From: DATJGF01 sp035495315
GTDB taxonomy: Bacteria > Verrucomicrobiota > Verrucomicrobiia > Limisphaerales > UBA8199
Assembly (NCBI GenBank): GCA_035495315.1
Contig: DATJGF010000180.1
Location: 18,211 to 82,210, forward strand
Direction: 5' to 3'
DNA length: 64,000 nt
The translations under genes and the position numbers were made by a program. The notes beneath the pieces are model-generated. The model worked only from the letters and a program-made list of their open reading frames with translations. It did not search any database and was not told the DNA's origin. This document shows positions 25,321-35,127 of this stretch, piece after piece; position 1 is the stretch's first letter; each line of letters starts with the position of its first letter.

Positions 25321-25328
25321 GGGTGCAC

Positions 25329-26000
25329 TCACCTGCGGAACAGCAGGACCAGCAGGGCAATGAATCCGGCCAACAACACGAGAGCCAAAGGCCACGTCAG
25401 CGCAAATCCTACCCGGCATAACTCGCCAAAGGCGTGCTGGTCAAGTGCCGGCGCGAGGCGATTCTGAGGAGCGGCTTTTTCTGCGGGCACTTCCTTTGCG
25501 GGGCCGCAGAGAACCGGGAATTTTATTCGCGCGGCGTTCCATTCCATTCGGGCATTTTCGAGGCAAGTGAGGGCGCGCGTCAGTTCATTGGCAAAGGTCT
25601 CCTTGGTCCAGGTCTCCTCATGAATCGCCTGGACCTTCGTCAGCGCATCGCGAAAATCCGCCAGCGTCCTGGCCATCTGTTCAGCATCACGACGCGCGTT
25701 GAACTCCGCCTCCTCCAGCAGCCCAACTCCGCGCGTCAGGTTATCGAGCATTTCCTGTCTGCCGGTTTGAAATTCGATCTGGCGACGGCGGGTTTCCTCC
25801 AGCGCCGAGCGTTCGCGTTCGAGCTCTTCTTGAGCACGTTTAAGCTCAGCCAGCTTCTGCTGCGTCTCAGTGACTTTGGAATCGACTTCCTCGCGCGTCG
25901 GGCCCCGTTGGGCAGAGGCTAGGTTGCCGGCGGGTGCCGTACGGGAGCGCTGCGACTCGAAATCGCTATCAATAAACTCCGATGCATCGTAGTCGGACAT
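25329..26000 (-). CDS. Tail-anchored coiled-coil protein, upstream partner
   Basis: The 223-residue protein has an acidic disordered N-terminus (about 1-35) and a long charged coiled coil (about 35-155, LAELKRAQEELERERSALEE and similar heptads). A short globular part follows (GPAKEVPAEKAAPQNR), then a C-terminal transmembrane helix (about 198-220, WPLALVLLAGFIALLVLLF). It is the first gene of a tight two-gene operon. By layout it could be a scaffold or membrane-shaping protein, like the SNARE-like or stomatin-associated coiled coils seen in this phylum, but this is only analogy. Confidence 0.78.
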   Translation of the reverse strand: MSDYDASEFIDSDFESQRSRTAPAGNLASAQRGPTREEVDSKVTETQQKLAELKRAQEELERERSALEETRRRQIEFQTGRQEMLDNLTRGVGLLEEAEFNARRDAEQMARTLADFRDALTKVQAIHEETWTKETFANELTRALTCLENARMEWNAARIKFPVLCGPAKEVPAEKAAPQNRLAPALDQHAFGELCRVGFALTWPLALVLLAGFIALLVLLFRR

Positions 26001-26100
26001 GCCGCGAGTTTAGACGGCATGCGTACAACTGTAAAGCGGCCACTAAATTGGTGACCGAGGCGGCGCAACAAGGCGGCCGGCGAAGCAGGCTGTCGAGCAA

Positions 26101-27414
26101 CTAAATATCAATCGGTTCGTATCTCGAAAAGGCTACGCCTTCGATTTCGACCAGGAGTTCCGGACGGCAAATATCTGCGACGGCATAGATCGCTGGAACG
26201 GAACCGAAACGTTCTTCGCAAATGGGTTTACAAACCGCAAGATCTTTGGCGTGACGCAGGTAAACGCGGATTTTAGCTACATCCTGCAGCGTCGCTCCGG
26301 CGCCTTTGATGCCGTGGAAGGCAAAATTTTCCGGCGCAATCAGCCGCTGCATATTGTCGATGGTTTGTATTGTTTGTTGCGCCACATCCCCGAAAAACCG
26401 GCTTTCGGAATGCACTACACTGGCAGTGCCTGAAATCCAGGTCGTGACATAGCGGCCTTGCACGAAGGCTTTAGCCCGGGAGAACTTGGGACTTTTCTCC
26501 GAGTATTTGGGCGGATAGGCATATGCGGGAGTTTGCAGAGGATTTTCAAGCGGCAGCAGGAAGGCGTCCTTGCGGGTGGTTTGCAGGCTGATACAACTGG
26601 CATTTAGACCCTTGCCCGCCATGCCGATTCCAGTGCTGGCTGGATAAATGCCATGCGGAATAGTCGGCACAGGCAGCGAACAACAAAAACGAATTTCGTT
26701 GTAAAAATCCGTCCTCGCCCGGTTTAATTCCATATAGCGCTGTTTGCCATTTTCGGTCGCGGTAATATCGCCGAGGCAAAACCAGGTACGCACCACGTGA
26801 CGAAAATCGCTGCCCCCCTTAATGAGGGCTGCCTGCATCTGTTCCAAGGCTGAAATGGTTTGTTCGTAAGCCCCGCCGCTGCTTTCGCCCACACAGATAC
26901 CCGAACAGTGCACCCACCGGACGCCATCGTAGCTGACGGCCAGGACATGGGGTCCAAAACGCTCGATTTGAACCTCGCTGCCGCCGATGGCCCATGCTTC
27001 CAGCGCCAATGCCGCCCCGGAACAGGGTGGCTGGAACACAAAATTGGTTAAAGGGCGGTTGCTGCCGTAATGCTCAGTCAGAATCTGCTCGCATTGTGCC
27101 TGGGTCGAAAGATCCTTCAGGAACACCGTTTGGGAGGTGACCTGCATTTTCGGCGTCTTATCCAACAGCGCCGCCATCGTGGATAAGGTTTCGCGCGCCT
27201 GATCCTCGAAAGCACCGCGGGCTTCCGGGGTGAGCATCAAAGAGACGCGCGAGGATTTGCCTAAATCCACGACCGAAAAGCCCGCGGCCTTAACAGGATG
27301 GGCAGCGGCTGCACTGGAGACTAAGGGTGACCGGCGTCCCGCGAGGGGTGAATCGCCGCGCTGAATTGACCCAAACTTCTCTCGCCGGCGATCACCGGAA
27401 TGACTTACAGGCAT
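26101..27414 (-). CDS. Double RidA-fold protein (chorismatase/FkbO-Hyg5-like?)
   Basis: About 437 residues. After a Ser/Arg-rich N-terminal tail it has an alpha/beta part (about 55-200, with SLMLTPEARGAFEDQARETL) and two YjgF/RidA-type modules (about 180-260 and 330-430). Examples are the block SALEQMQAALIKGGSDFRHV and the closing DICRPELLVEIEGVAF, which is a classic RidA end. Proteins with two RidA folds include the FkbO/Hyg5/XanB2 chorismatases, which cut chorismate to benzoate-type products. I cannot confirm the chorismate-binding residues, so the specific reaction is open. There are no partner genes for pigment or siderophore synthesis nearby. ATG 27414 was chosen over 27459 without strong evidence. 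Confidence 0.7.
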   Translation of the reverse strand: MPVSHSGDRRREKFGSIQRGDSPLAGRRSPLVSSAAAAHPVKAAGFSVVDLGKSSRVSLMLTPEARGAFEDQARETLSTMAALLDKTPKMQVTSQTVFLKDLSTQAQCEQILTEHYGSNRPLTNFVFQPPCSGAALALEAWAIGGSEVQIERFGPHVLAVSYDGVRWVHCSGICVGESSGGAYEQTISALEQMQAALIKGGSDFRHVVRTWFCLGDITATENGKQRYMELNRARTDFYNEIRFCCSLPVPTIPHGIYPASTGIGMAGKGLNASCISLQTTRKDAFLLPLENPLQTPAYAYPPKYSEKSPKFSRAKAFVQGRYVTTWISGTASVVHSESRFFGDVAQQTIQTIDNMQRLIAPENFAFHGIKGAGATLQDVAKIRVYLRHAKDLAVCKPICEERFGSVPAIYAVADICRPELLVEIEGVAFSRYEPIDI

Positions 27415-27639
27415 AGCACTGTAGACAGAATAACAATCGCCTGCCCTTTTGCCCACCATTTTTACACGCCTTTATCAGTACCAATGGGCCTCTCGCCTGC
27501 CGCGTAGCAGCGCGTCCCGCCTGGCGGGCCTTCAGGGCAAATTCGCAAAAACGACCTGCGCACGGCGATCCGGGCGGCGAAAATGCCGTCCTTTACGGCA
27601 GGCGAGGCACTAGGCGAGGGCGCTCACCGCTACGGTTTC

Positions 27640-28956
27640 TCAGATCACTGTCCCGTGCGGAATGATTCCCCCCTTGGGAACAATCACGATTCCATCACGA
27701 ATATAATAATTGGGGTCATCCACCTTGTCGGGCTTGCCGGCTGGGGAGATAACGACGTTATTCCCAATCCGGGCATTCTTGTCGACGATTGTATTCTCGA
27801 TGCGGGAGTTGGCTCCGACCCCGATGCGTGGTTTTCCCATGCGCTCATGCTCTTCGATCGAGTCTCGTGATTCGTAGTAGTCGCTGCCCAAAAGCACGGC
27901 GCGATTTAAGATTGTTCCCGCGCCGACCAAACAACGCAGCCCAACGATGCTATGAGTGATAGTTGCCCGATTTATAATGCAGCCATCCGAGATAACCGCG
28001 TGGTCGATTTGCGCTCCGTTAATCTTCGAGCCGGGCAAGAACCGGGGGCGGCTGAAGATCGGCGCGCTCATATCGAAAAAATTGAAACGTGGCAGTTCGG
28101 CCGTCAAATCGAGGTTAGCCTCGAAAAAGGCGCGAATGGTTCCGATATCTTCCCAGTATCCTTGAAAGACGTGGGCGAAGACACGCAGGTCGGTGATAGA
28201 TTGTGGAATGATGTGCTTGCCGAAATCGGTGAGAGAGTTCTCCAGGAGCTTGAAAATAATGTTGCGATTAAAAACGTAAATGCCCATGGAGGCCAGGAAC
28301 AGTTCCTGTTGCCCGGCAATTCCTAATTTCTGGTACCACTCTGGGTGAATGCGCAGTGAATCCTGCACCTTGGGGTCGGTCGGTTTTTCCACAAACCGGG
28401 TAATCCGCTGTTCAGCGTCGATTTCCATGATACCCAAACCGGGAACTTCAATGCGCGGCACGGGTATCGTAGCGATGGTGATATCAGCGTCGGTTTCTGC
28501 GTGTTGTTCAATGATGTGCCGGAAATCCATCCGATAGAGCTGGTCACCGCTCAGAATCAGGAGGTAATCCCAGTCATGATTTCGGAAATGAATCTTATTT
28601 TTCCGGACGGCATCGGCTGTGCCCTGGTACCAGGAGGCGTCGGCATAGGTCTGTTCGGCGGCGAGGATTTCCACAAAGCCCCCGGCAAAGTGGTCGAATT
28701 TGTAAGACTGTGAAATATGCCGATGCAGCGAGGCGGAGTTGAACTGGGTTAAGAGGTAAATGCGGCGGAGCCCCGAGTTAATGCAGTTGGAAATTGGAAT
28801 GTCAACCAGTCGGTACTTGCCCGCGAGTGGAACTGCCGGTTTGGCACGCTCTTTGGTTAGCGGAAACAATCGCGTCCCTTGTCCCCCACCCATGATCACC
28901 GAAAGCACATTGCTGGTGTTCAATGATTGCCGGCCCGTTTGTGACATAAGAGACAT
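27640..28956 (-). CDS. glgC: Glucose-1-phosphate adenylyltransferase
   Basis: The roughly 438-residue ADP-glucose pyrophosphorylase has the nucleotidyltransferase start VLSVIMGGGQGTRLFPLTKE (about 14-33) and KPAVPLAGKYRLVDIPISNC. It also has the WYQGTADAVRKN and LSGDQLYRMD motifs, and the FVEKP substrate loop. It ends with the left-handed beta-helix domain (SRIENTIVDKNARIGNNVVI). It makes ADP-glucose from ATP and glucose-1-phosphate, the first step to glycogen. Starts at 29007, 28956 and 28947 are possible; the latter two are in phase and close to the conserved N-terminus. No other glg gene is in the window. Confidence 0.95.
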   Translation of the reverse strand: MSLMSQTGRQSLNTSNVLSVIMGGGQGTRLFPLTKERAKPAVPLAGKYRLVDIPISNCINSGLRRIYLLTQFNSASLHRHISQSYKFDHFAGGFVEILAAEQTYADASWYQGTADAVRKNKIHFRNHDWDYLLILSGDQLYRMDFRHIIEQHAETDADITIATIPVPRIEVPGLGIMEIDAEQRITRFVEKPTDPKVQDSLRIHPEWYQKLGIAGQQELFLASMGIYVFNRNIIFKLLENSLTDFGKHIIPQSITDLRVFAHVFQGYWEDIGTIRAFFEANLDLTAELPRFNFFDMSAPIFSRPRFLPGSKINGAQIDHAVISDGCIINRATITHSIVGLRCLVGAGTILNRAVLLGSDYYESRDSIEEHERMGKPRIGVGANSRIENTIVDKNARIGNNVVISPAGKPDKVDDPNYYIRDGIVIVPKGGIIPHGTVI

Positions 28957-29070
28957 TTTGCTTGGACGCGTGGGCCAAATATAAAACTGGCATTCAAAGA
29001 CTTGCAAGCCAGTTCCCTACGGGGAAAACTTGGGATATAGCTTTCGGCCTTTGTGGGCTATTGTTGACCA

Positions 29071-32000
29071 GTGCCGCTGAGTAAGCGACAACGAAAACTC
29101 TTCCTGGGTTCGGGCCTGATAATCGTGGCGTTGCTCGTTTTCTGGCTCGCGCTGCCACTGTGGTTTCCGTGGTTGCTTCGCCCGCTGGCGGCCAGCCAGG
29201 GCGCTCACTATGACACTTACTCGCGTGAAGGTTATTCTCATTTCCAACTCTTGGGGGTCACCTTCACCAACAGTACCCTCAGCGTTTCCGCCAACCAACT
29301 CGAGGGGCTCGTGCCCTCAGTCTGGCTGTGGAAACTTTGGACCAGAAGTTCTTCAGACAAGCCATTTTTGAACGCAAGCGGTTGGCATTTCAGTTCCGTC
29401 CCCGGCAAAGGACCTGGCGGCAGCTCTGTTTATTCTGACACCAAGGATGCCTTGACCATTTTTGCCGGCCTGAAACGGTGGTTGCCCGTCGCCCAATTAA
29501 GCAATGGGTTGTTAAGCCTGGACCAAACTTCAGTAACCGCGCGGGAGATTAGGTGGAATCGAGGTAAACTAATGGCCATTACTGTGCTGCCGGCCCCCGT
29601 CGGTCAGGTGACATTGAGCGGCGACCTTGTGGGCCAGCCGCCGTTTCAAGTCGAGATGATTTCTGATCCGCTAGGGGTGCGCTCGCGTTGGCGCGTGCTC
29701 CCGACTGCCGTCGGAGTTGAATTGCAAAGCACCAGTTTCTGGCAGAGCAACCAGGTTGACCTGTACGCACAATTTGATCGCAGCAACAATCTTCCGCAGC
29801 TCGCTTCCTTGAAAGCATCCGGTCTGGTCATCCCTGGCGAAACTGTCAGCTTGGCGCCTTACCTGGACCTTCGGGGAGCCGTTTCCGTCAAATGGGAACG
29901 CGGCTTTTTCGGGCTCGATCTCAATGTTGCAGCCCAACCTTTACCGTCTGAGACCAACTTTCCCCCGGCAAAGCTCGAGCTTCACGCGCGAGGCGACACC
30001 AATTCAGTGGCCATTCAGGCAATGGATGTTTCTGCGCCCTGGGTTAAGGCTAACCTCACTCGCGAACTAGTGCTGCATTTTCGCGGTCCACTCCTACACG
30101 AATCTGCACAATTCAATCTTACAGCCGATCTCTCGCGCCAGCCCTTTTTTCCGTTGCAAGGCGAACTCCGCGGGAAGGCCGATTTCTTACCAGGAGCTGG
30201 CAGGTTTCCTCGCGCGACGTTTCAAATCACCGGCACGAATATCGGCAACCAGACCCTTGCGGCCACAGCACTCGATATCACCGGAGGTCTTGATTGGCCG
30301 CAACTGATTCTCACGAACACCTCGGCTCAATTGGCGGATGGCTCGGTCGCAGTGATCGGTGGCCAGCTCGATCTTGCAAGCCAAACTGTTTCGAACGGCC
30401 AATTCCTCGCGCGTGGACCGTTCCTGCGCCGCTGGTTGCCCGCTGCTTACTCTTACGAAACGTTGACTGTTTCGGGGAGTTTCCATGGTTCGACGCGCAA
30501 ACTGATGCACGAGGGGCACCTTGAAGTGTCTGGCTTTTCCAGTCCGGAGTTGCAATCGCTCGGAGTCCGACTGGACTGGCGGGGACAACAGCAGACCGTG
30601 AGTGAGTTCCAGCTCGATACCTTCACGAGTGCTGCTCGGTTGCAGGCTCAAGGCGCAATTACAAATGCCTCCACGCAGATCGAGCTCAACGTCAATTCCA
30701 TGGTGCTGCTTACAAACGGCCAAACAGTTTTGGCTTTGAGCCGGCCTGTTCAGATGACCTTCGTGCCTCCAGTGGATGGAGAGGTTTGGAAATTCAACTG
30801 TTCTCCGTTTGATTGGACCGGCGCCGGGGGCCACCTAAGTATTACGGCTAGTTTGGATTGGCCGGTAAGCGGTGAAATGAGTTTGTCTGCGGAACGAGCA
30901 TCCTCGAGGCTTGTCTCGAAATTTTTTAAGGCAAGTTGGCTCGAAGTCGAGCTGGAAAAGCTCGCTGCATCCCTGAGCTGGTCGAACACGCCTGCGACGT
31001 TCGACCTCCACTTATCCGGGGTAAAGATTGCGCCTTACTCCATATCGCAGACGACCAATTCCGTCGCGGAGCTTACGCTTGGGGCCGAGCTCGGGCTCCG
31101 GGGTGATCGGGATGGGCTAACGATTTCAAATTTGTACGTCTACAGCCCGACGTCTGCAGTGCTCAGGGTCCAAGGCTTTGTCCCGCTGACGCTCACCCCG
31201 GCGCTCGCGACAAACCTGATTCACATTGAACCCAACAAACCGCTCCAGCTCACCGCCAGCGCCGGGCCACATGCATTCTTTTGGAAGGAATTCACCGCAG
31301 CAACGGGTGTGGACCTCGAGAATCCGCGGCTCAAGCTGGAAGCGGCCGGGGATTGGAAGAAGCCGCGCGGTGAACTCGATTTGCGAGCCCGTCAGCTTCG
31401 GATTGAGAAAGGGTCGAACAAGTTGCCAACGCTGACGGACCTGAACGTTACGCTGCAACTCGACCGAACCCAGGCGCGACTAGTCAATACGCATTTCCTG
31501 GTTCAAGGGCAACCGGTTGTTCTCACCGCCGAGGTCCCACTCGACGCGAGTTTCTGGACTGATTTAAAGGAAAAGAAACTGCCGAATTTTGATAAGGCGA
31601 ACGCGCGGTTGCACATTGAAAACGCCGAACTGGCGGCCTTTGAGCCGCTTTTCCCTAACATCCTGGCACCGCAAGGGACTCTCAAGCTGGACGTTTCGTT
31701 GGCCGCTGGCGGAAAGCTTGCTGGAGAGATGGCTTTGCACGATGCACGCACGCGGCCAATCGGTAATTTCGGTCCGATACGCGATATCGACGTTGATTGC
31801 CGATTCAGAGACCGTGATTTGACACTGGAAAGGGTCCGGGCTCAGATTAGTGGAGCGCCGGTGGATATAACTGGTCACGCCGATCTGCGCGGCACGGAAT
31901 GGCTGCAGGGTCAACTGCCTCCTTTTTCACTCACCCTTCATGGGACTAATGTCCCGCTCGTGAGGCAACCGGAAGCGGTAATTCGCAGTGACCTCGGGCT

Positions 32001-32799
32001 GACCGTATTTAAAACTAACAGCGCCCCGCCCATCATAACGGGTTTGGTTCATCTGCATGACAGTTTTTTTCTCGCGGACGTCTCTGCCTTGATCCCAGGC
32101 AAGGTGGCCGGGACCAGCCATCGCCCGCCGTACTTCAGCATCGAAGATCCGTTCTTGGCCGATTGGCGGCTCGCACTCAAAGTGGATGGCGTTCGATTTT
32201 TGAAGGTGCGCACACCGGTCTTCAACGGCGAGGTTTCAGCCAACCTTAATCTGCAGAGCACGCTGAAAGACCCCATTGCGTTGGGTGATCTCAAGATTGA
32301 CTCTGGCCTGGTGCGCTTTCCGTTTGCCAGTCTCGAGGTCCAACAGGGTCTGGTGTCGCTTAGCAGCCAGGACCCTTACCATCCTCAATTGACGGTCTCC
32401 GCCGCATCCAAACAGTTCGGCTACGACATTCGGATGGATGTCACCGGGCCGGTGGATGCGCCCATTATCCAGTTCAATTCGACACCGCCGTTGAGCTCCG
32501 AACAGATCTTATTGATGGTCACGGCGGGCCAATTGCCTCAAGGAACATTCAGTTTGACGCCGCAACAACGCGCCCAGACGATGGCCATGTTTTTCGGACG
32601 CGATTTGCTTTCCAAGTTGGGTGTTGGGGATCAAAGTGAGGAACGCCTGACGATCAAATCGGGCCAGGAGATCTCCGAACAAGGGCGTCCGACATATCAT
32701 GTCGAATATAAATTGAGCAAGGACTGGTACCTGGTCGGCGAGTACGACCGTTTCGGCGATTACAACGCCGGTTTCAAATGGCGCATCCTCTCCAGGTGA
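29071..32799 (+). CDS. tamB: TamB-like translocation and assembly module protein
   Basis: The 1242-residue protein has a single N-terminal transmembrane anchor (about 10-35, LFLGSGLIIVALLVFWLALP). A very long beta-rich, repetitive AsmA/TamB-type body follows, and it ends with the conserved TamB domain (DUF490; LSSEQILLMVTAGQLPQGTF, FFGRDLLSKLGVG, VEYKLSKDWYLVGEYDRFGDYNAGFKWR). It spans the periplasm as a hydrophobic groove between the inner membrane and TamA, and is implicated in lipid transport or outer-membrane protein insertion. It starts at GTG 29071 and runs straight into the tamA gene. It is as long as typical TamB proteins of other phyla. Confidence 0.93.
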   Translation: MPLSKRQRKLFLGSGLIIVALLVFWLALPLWFPWLLRPLAASQGAHYDTYSREGYSHFQLLGVTFTNSTLSVSANQLEGLVPSVWLWKLWTRSSSDKPFLNASGWHFSSVPGKGPGGSSVYSDTKDALTIFAGLKRWLPVAQLSNGLLSLDQTSVTAREIRWNRGKLMAITVLPAPVGQVTLSGDLVGQPPFQVEMISDPLGVRSRWRVLPTAVGVELQSTSFWQSNQVDLYAQFDRSNNLPQLASLKASGLVIPGETVSLAPYLDLRGAVSVKWERGFFGLDLNVAAQPLPSETNFPPAKLELHARGDTNSVAIQAMDVSAPWVKANLTRELVLHFRGPLLHESAQFNLTADLSRQPFFPLQGELRGKADFLPGAGRFPRATFQITGTNIGNQTLAATALDITGGLDWPQLILTNTSAQLADGSVAVIGGQLDLASQTVSNGQFLARGPFLRRWLPAAYSYETLTVSGSFHGSTRKLMHEGHLEVSGFSSPELQSLGVRLDWRGQQQTVSEFQLDTFTSAARLQAQGAITNASTQIELNVNSMVLLTNGQTVLALSRPVQMTFVPPVDGEVWKFNCSPFDWTGAGGHLSITASLDWPVSGEMSLSAERASSRLVSKFFKASWLEVELEKLAASLSWSNTPATFDLHLSGVKIAPYSISQTTNSVAELTLGAELGLRGDRDGLTISNLYVYSPTSAVLRVQGFVPLTLTPALATNLIHIEPNKPLQLTASAGPHAFFWKEFTAATGVDLENPRLKLEAAGDWKKPRGELDLRARQLRIEKGSNKLPTLTDLNVTLQLDRTQARLVNTHFLVQGQPVVLTAEVPLDASFWTDLKEKKLPNFDKANARLHIENAELAAFEPLFPNILAPQGTLKLDVSLAAGGKLAGEMALHDARTRPIGNFGPIRDIDVDCRFRDRDLTLERVRAQISGAPVDITGHADLRGTEWLQGQLPPFSLTLHGTNVPLVRQPEAVIRSDLGLTVFKTNSAPPIITGLVHLHDSFFLADVSALIPGKVAGTSHRPPYFSIEDPFLADWRLALKVDGVRFLKVRTPVFNGEVSANLNLQSTLKDPIALGDLKIDSGLVRFPFASLEVQQGLVSLSSQDPYHPQLTVSAASKQFGYDIRMDVTGPVDAPIIQFNSTPPLSSEQILLMVTAGQLPQGTFSLTPQQRAQTMAMFFGRDLLSKLGVGDQSEERLTIKSGQEISEQGRPTYHVEYKLSKDWYLVGEYDRFGDYNAGFKWRILSR

Positions 32800-32804
32800 A
32801 CTCC

Positions 32805-35015
32805 ATGCCTGCCCACCACCGTTCGACCCCTCATCCAAGTGCCGGTAAGCGCGACTCGTGGCGCCCTCAGTGTGCTCGAGCCGTCGCCACAGGATTACAA
32901 ATCCTTTTAGTGACGGGACTGCTGCTCGGTGCCTCATTCCCAAGTTCGGTAAGCGCGGCGGAGCCGAACCCCCCGCCAAAACCCAAACCCGCTAAGTTTC
33001 GGGTTTCGGGGTATGGCTGGCTAGGTAACCGCGTCCTCAAACGCATGCTCCGCACGGTGGAACTGGGCGGGGCCAAGCCGCAGTATTTCACTTCGACGTT
33101 CGTTGAGGATTCCGCTTTGATTTTGACCGCGCGCATTAAAGGTGATGGTTATTTGAAGCCGGCTGTCACCGTTCGGCTGCGTCTGTCCGATGGCTCAGCA
33201 CTCCAGGTCCGGGCCGAAGATCTGCTGGAAAACCCGTTACCCCGCGGTATCCGCGTTACGAGGGCGCATTTCATTATCCAAAAAGGAGAACTTTATTATT
33301 TTAGTGACATCCAATTTGCGGGGCTGAATTCGATTCCTCCGAAACAAGCGCTTTCCTATTTTGTTGAGACCCAGACGCTGTTTCGGGTCAGGCACGGACG
33401 AATTTACACTCCTGAAAGATTGCAGCATGGCGTTGCCAGCTTGACGGATCTGCTCGACCAACTGGGTCATAGAGACGCAACCGTGCATGCAACCGATCTC
33501 CAACAGGATGACAAAACCGGCGCCGTTAGTGTCCGTATCGAAGTTAACGAAGGACCTAAGTTTATGGTCCGCTCGGTGCGAGAGGAGTTCTTTCCGGAAG
33601 GGGCTAGCCAACCGGAATGGCAACGAACGGTGCATCCCAACAAGCCCTATTCGAAGTTATGGCTGCAGGACTTCACTCTGAGCTTGAAAACAAATGAGTT
33701 TCATCGCGGGTTTCCCGATACGGCGGTGGATATCCAAACCGTAAAGGGAACGTCATCGACGAATGAAGTTGAATTGGATCTTTCGGCGCGGATTAAAAGT
33801 GGCCCGCAGGTTCGAGTCGCGCAGGTGCGCTTTGCGGGCGAGCGCAAGACCAGTGCATGGCTTTTGAAGCGGCGCGTACGTATTCAGCGCGGTGATTTGC
33901 TCGATCCCATCCGCGTTGAGGATGGCCGCTATCGCTTGGCGCGTCTTGGGATTTTCGATACGGTTGACCTCGACTACCACAACGTCAGCGAGCACGAACG
34001 TGAGGTGATTTACCGTCTCAAGGAGGGCAAGACGCTAAACATCAGCCTGCTGATCGGTTGGGGGAGCTATGAATTATTGCGAGGCGGCGTTGAGGCCGAC
34101 CTGAACAACCTGTGGGGTTTGGCGCATCATGCTGAATTTACCGTCATTCAATCGTTCAAGGCTTCCAGCGGCAACTTCATCTATACAGTTCCGGAACTTG
34201 TAGGGAAAGACATCGACTTGTTTTTGAATGCCTCGGGTTTGCGGCGCGAGGAGGTCTCATTTACGCGGATTGAGTACGGTGGCGGCGCCGGGTTGCACAA
34301 AAACTTCCAATCCGCCGCGACCGATGTCAGCGCGCGGTATAATTATCAAATCTTGAACGCGCAGGATTTTACCGAGTTCGAAGCGGTAGCCAGCGAAGGT
34401 TTGACCAATCCTGCCGTGGGTGCGGTTATCTTTGAGGTCAAACATGACCGTCGTGACAACCCGCTATATCCGCGAAACGGCTACAAGATTTTCACAACCG
34501 TCGAAACCAGTTCGGAATATCTCGGCGGTGACGCAAATTATGAGCGCATCGAGATTTCCCCGTCCTGGCATCATCCGCTGGGGGGCGGACGTTATATCAG
34601 CCTGGGACTCAGCCATGGTGTGGACATCAGCTTTGGCGAGCCGGCCAATAATCTTCCCTTCAACAAGCGATTCTTCCCGGGCGGCAACAATTCCATTCGG
34701 GGGTATCAGGAGGGCGAAGCCTCGCCGCGGAATGCCTCGGGTCAAATCCTCGGGGCGGAAACCTACACCCTAGCAACTGTCGAATTGGAACAGGCCTTAA
34801 CGCCCAAATGGTCAATTGTCATCTTTTCCGACTCGCTGGGTTTTGCTCACCGGATTGCCGATTACCCATTCGACACCGGTCTTTTCTCCGTCGGCGGCGG
34901 CTTGCGCTTGCGCACGCTGATTGGTCCAGTGCGTCTTGAATACGGGTATAATCTAAACCCGCGCCCGCACGATCCCTCCGGGACACTCCAATTTTCGCTG
35001 GGCTTTCCTTTCTAG
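32805..35015 (+). CDS. tamA: Omp85/TamA-family outer-membrane assembly protein
   Basis: About 736 residues: a signal peptide (to about SAAEP), POTRA domains in the first 350 residues (for example FRVSGYGWLGNRVLKRMLRT and KTSAWLLKRRVRIQRGDLLD), and a 16-strand barrel from about 400. The barrel carries VKHDRRDNPLYPRNGY, the RFFPGGNNSIRGY motif (the Omp85 L6-loop Arg-Gly-Tyr) and a C-terminal Phe (QFSLGFPF). With TamB it forms the TAM module. It starts a few bases after the tamB stop; an earlier ATG at 32778 overlaps it. Operon coupling supports the pairing. Confidence 0.93.
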   Translation: MPAHHRSTPHPSAGKRDSWRPQCARAVATGLQILLVTGLLLGASFPSSVSAAEPNPPPKPKPAKFRVSGYGWLGNRVLKRMLRTVELGGAKPQYFTSTFVEDSALILTARIKGDGYLKPAVTVRLRLSDGSALQVRAEDLLENPLPRGIRVTRAHFIIQKGELYYFSDIQFAGLNSIPPKQALSYFVETQTLFRVRHGRIYTPERLQHGVASLTDLLDQLGHRDATVHATDLQQDDKTGAVSVRIEVNEGPKFMVRSVREEFFPEGASQPEWQRTVHPNKPYSKLWLQDFTLSLKTNEFHRGFPDTAVDIQTVKGTSSTNEVELDLSARIKSGPQVRVAQVRFAGERKTSAWLLKRRVRIQRGDLLDPIRVEDGRYRLARLGIFDTVDLDYHNVSEHEREVIYRLKEGKTLNISLLIGWGSYELLRGGVEADLNNLWGLAHHAEFTVIQSFKASSGNFIYTVPELVGKDIDLFLNASGLRREEVSFTRIEYGGGAGLHKNFQSAATDVSARYNYQILNAQDFTEFEAVASEGLTNPAVGAVIFEVKHDRRDNPLYPRNGYKIFTTVETSSEYLGGDANYERIEISPSWHHPLGGGRYISLGLSHGVDISFGEPANNLPFNKRFFPGGNNSIRGYQEGEASPRNASGQILGAETYTLATVELEQALTPKWSIVIFSDSLGFAHRIADYPFDTGLFSVGGGLRLRTLIGPVRLEYGYNLNPRPHDPSGTLQFSLGFPF

Positions 35016-35127
35016 AAGAAGCTGTTGCAGAATAAGCCAACATCGAAAGCCGAATACCGGCCGAAAGCATTTCCAAGTGCCCTTTAGCGAGCGGGGGACC
35101 GCGGGCGCCTAACAGCTGTGTTGTTTC

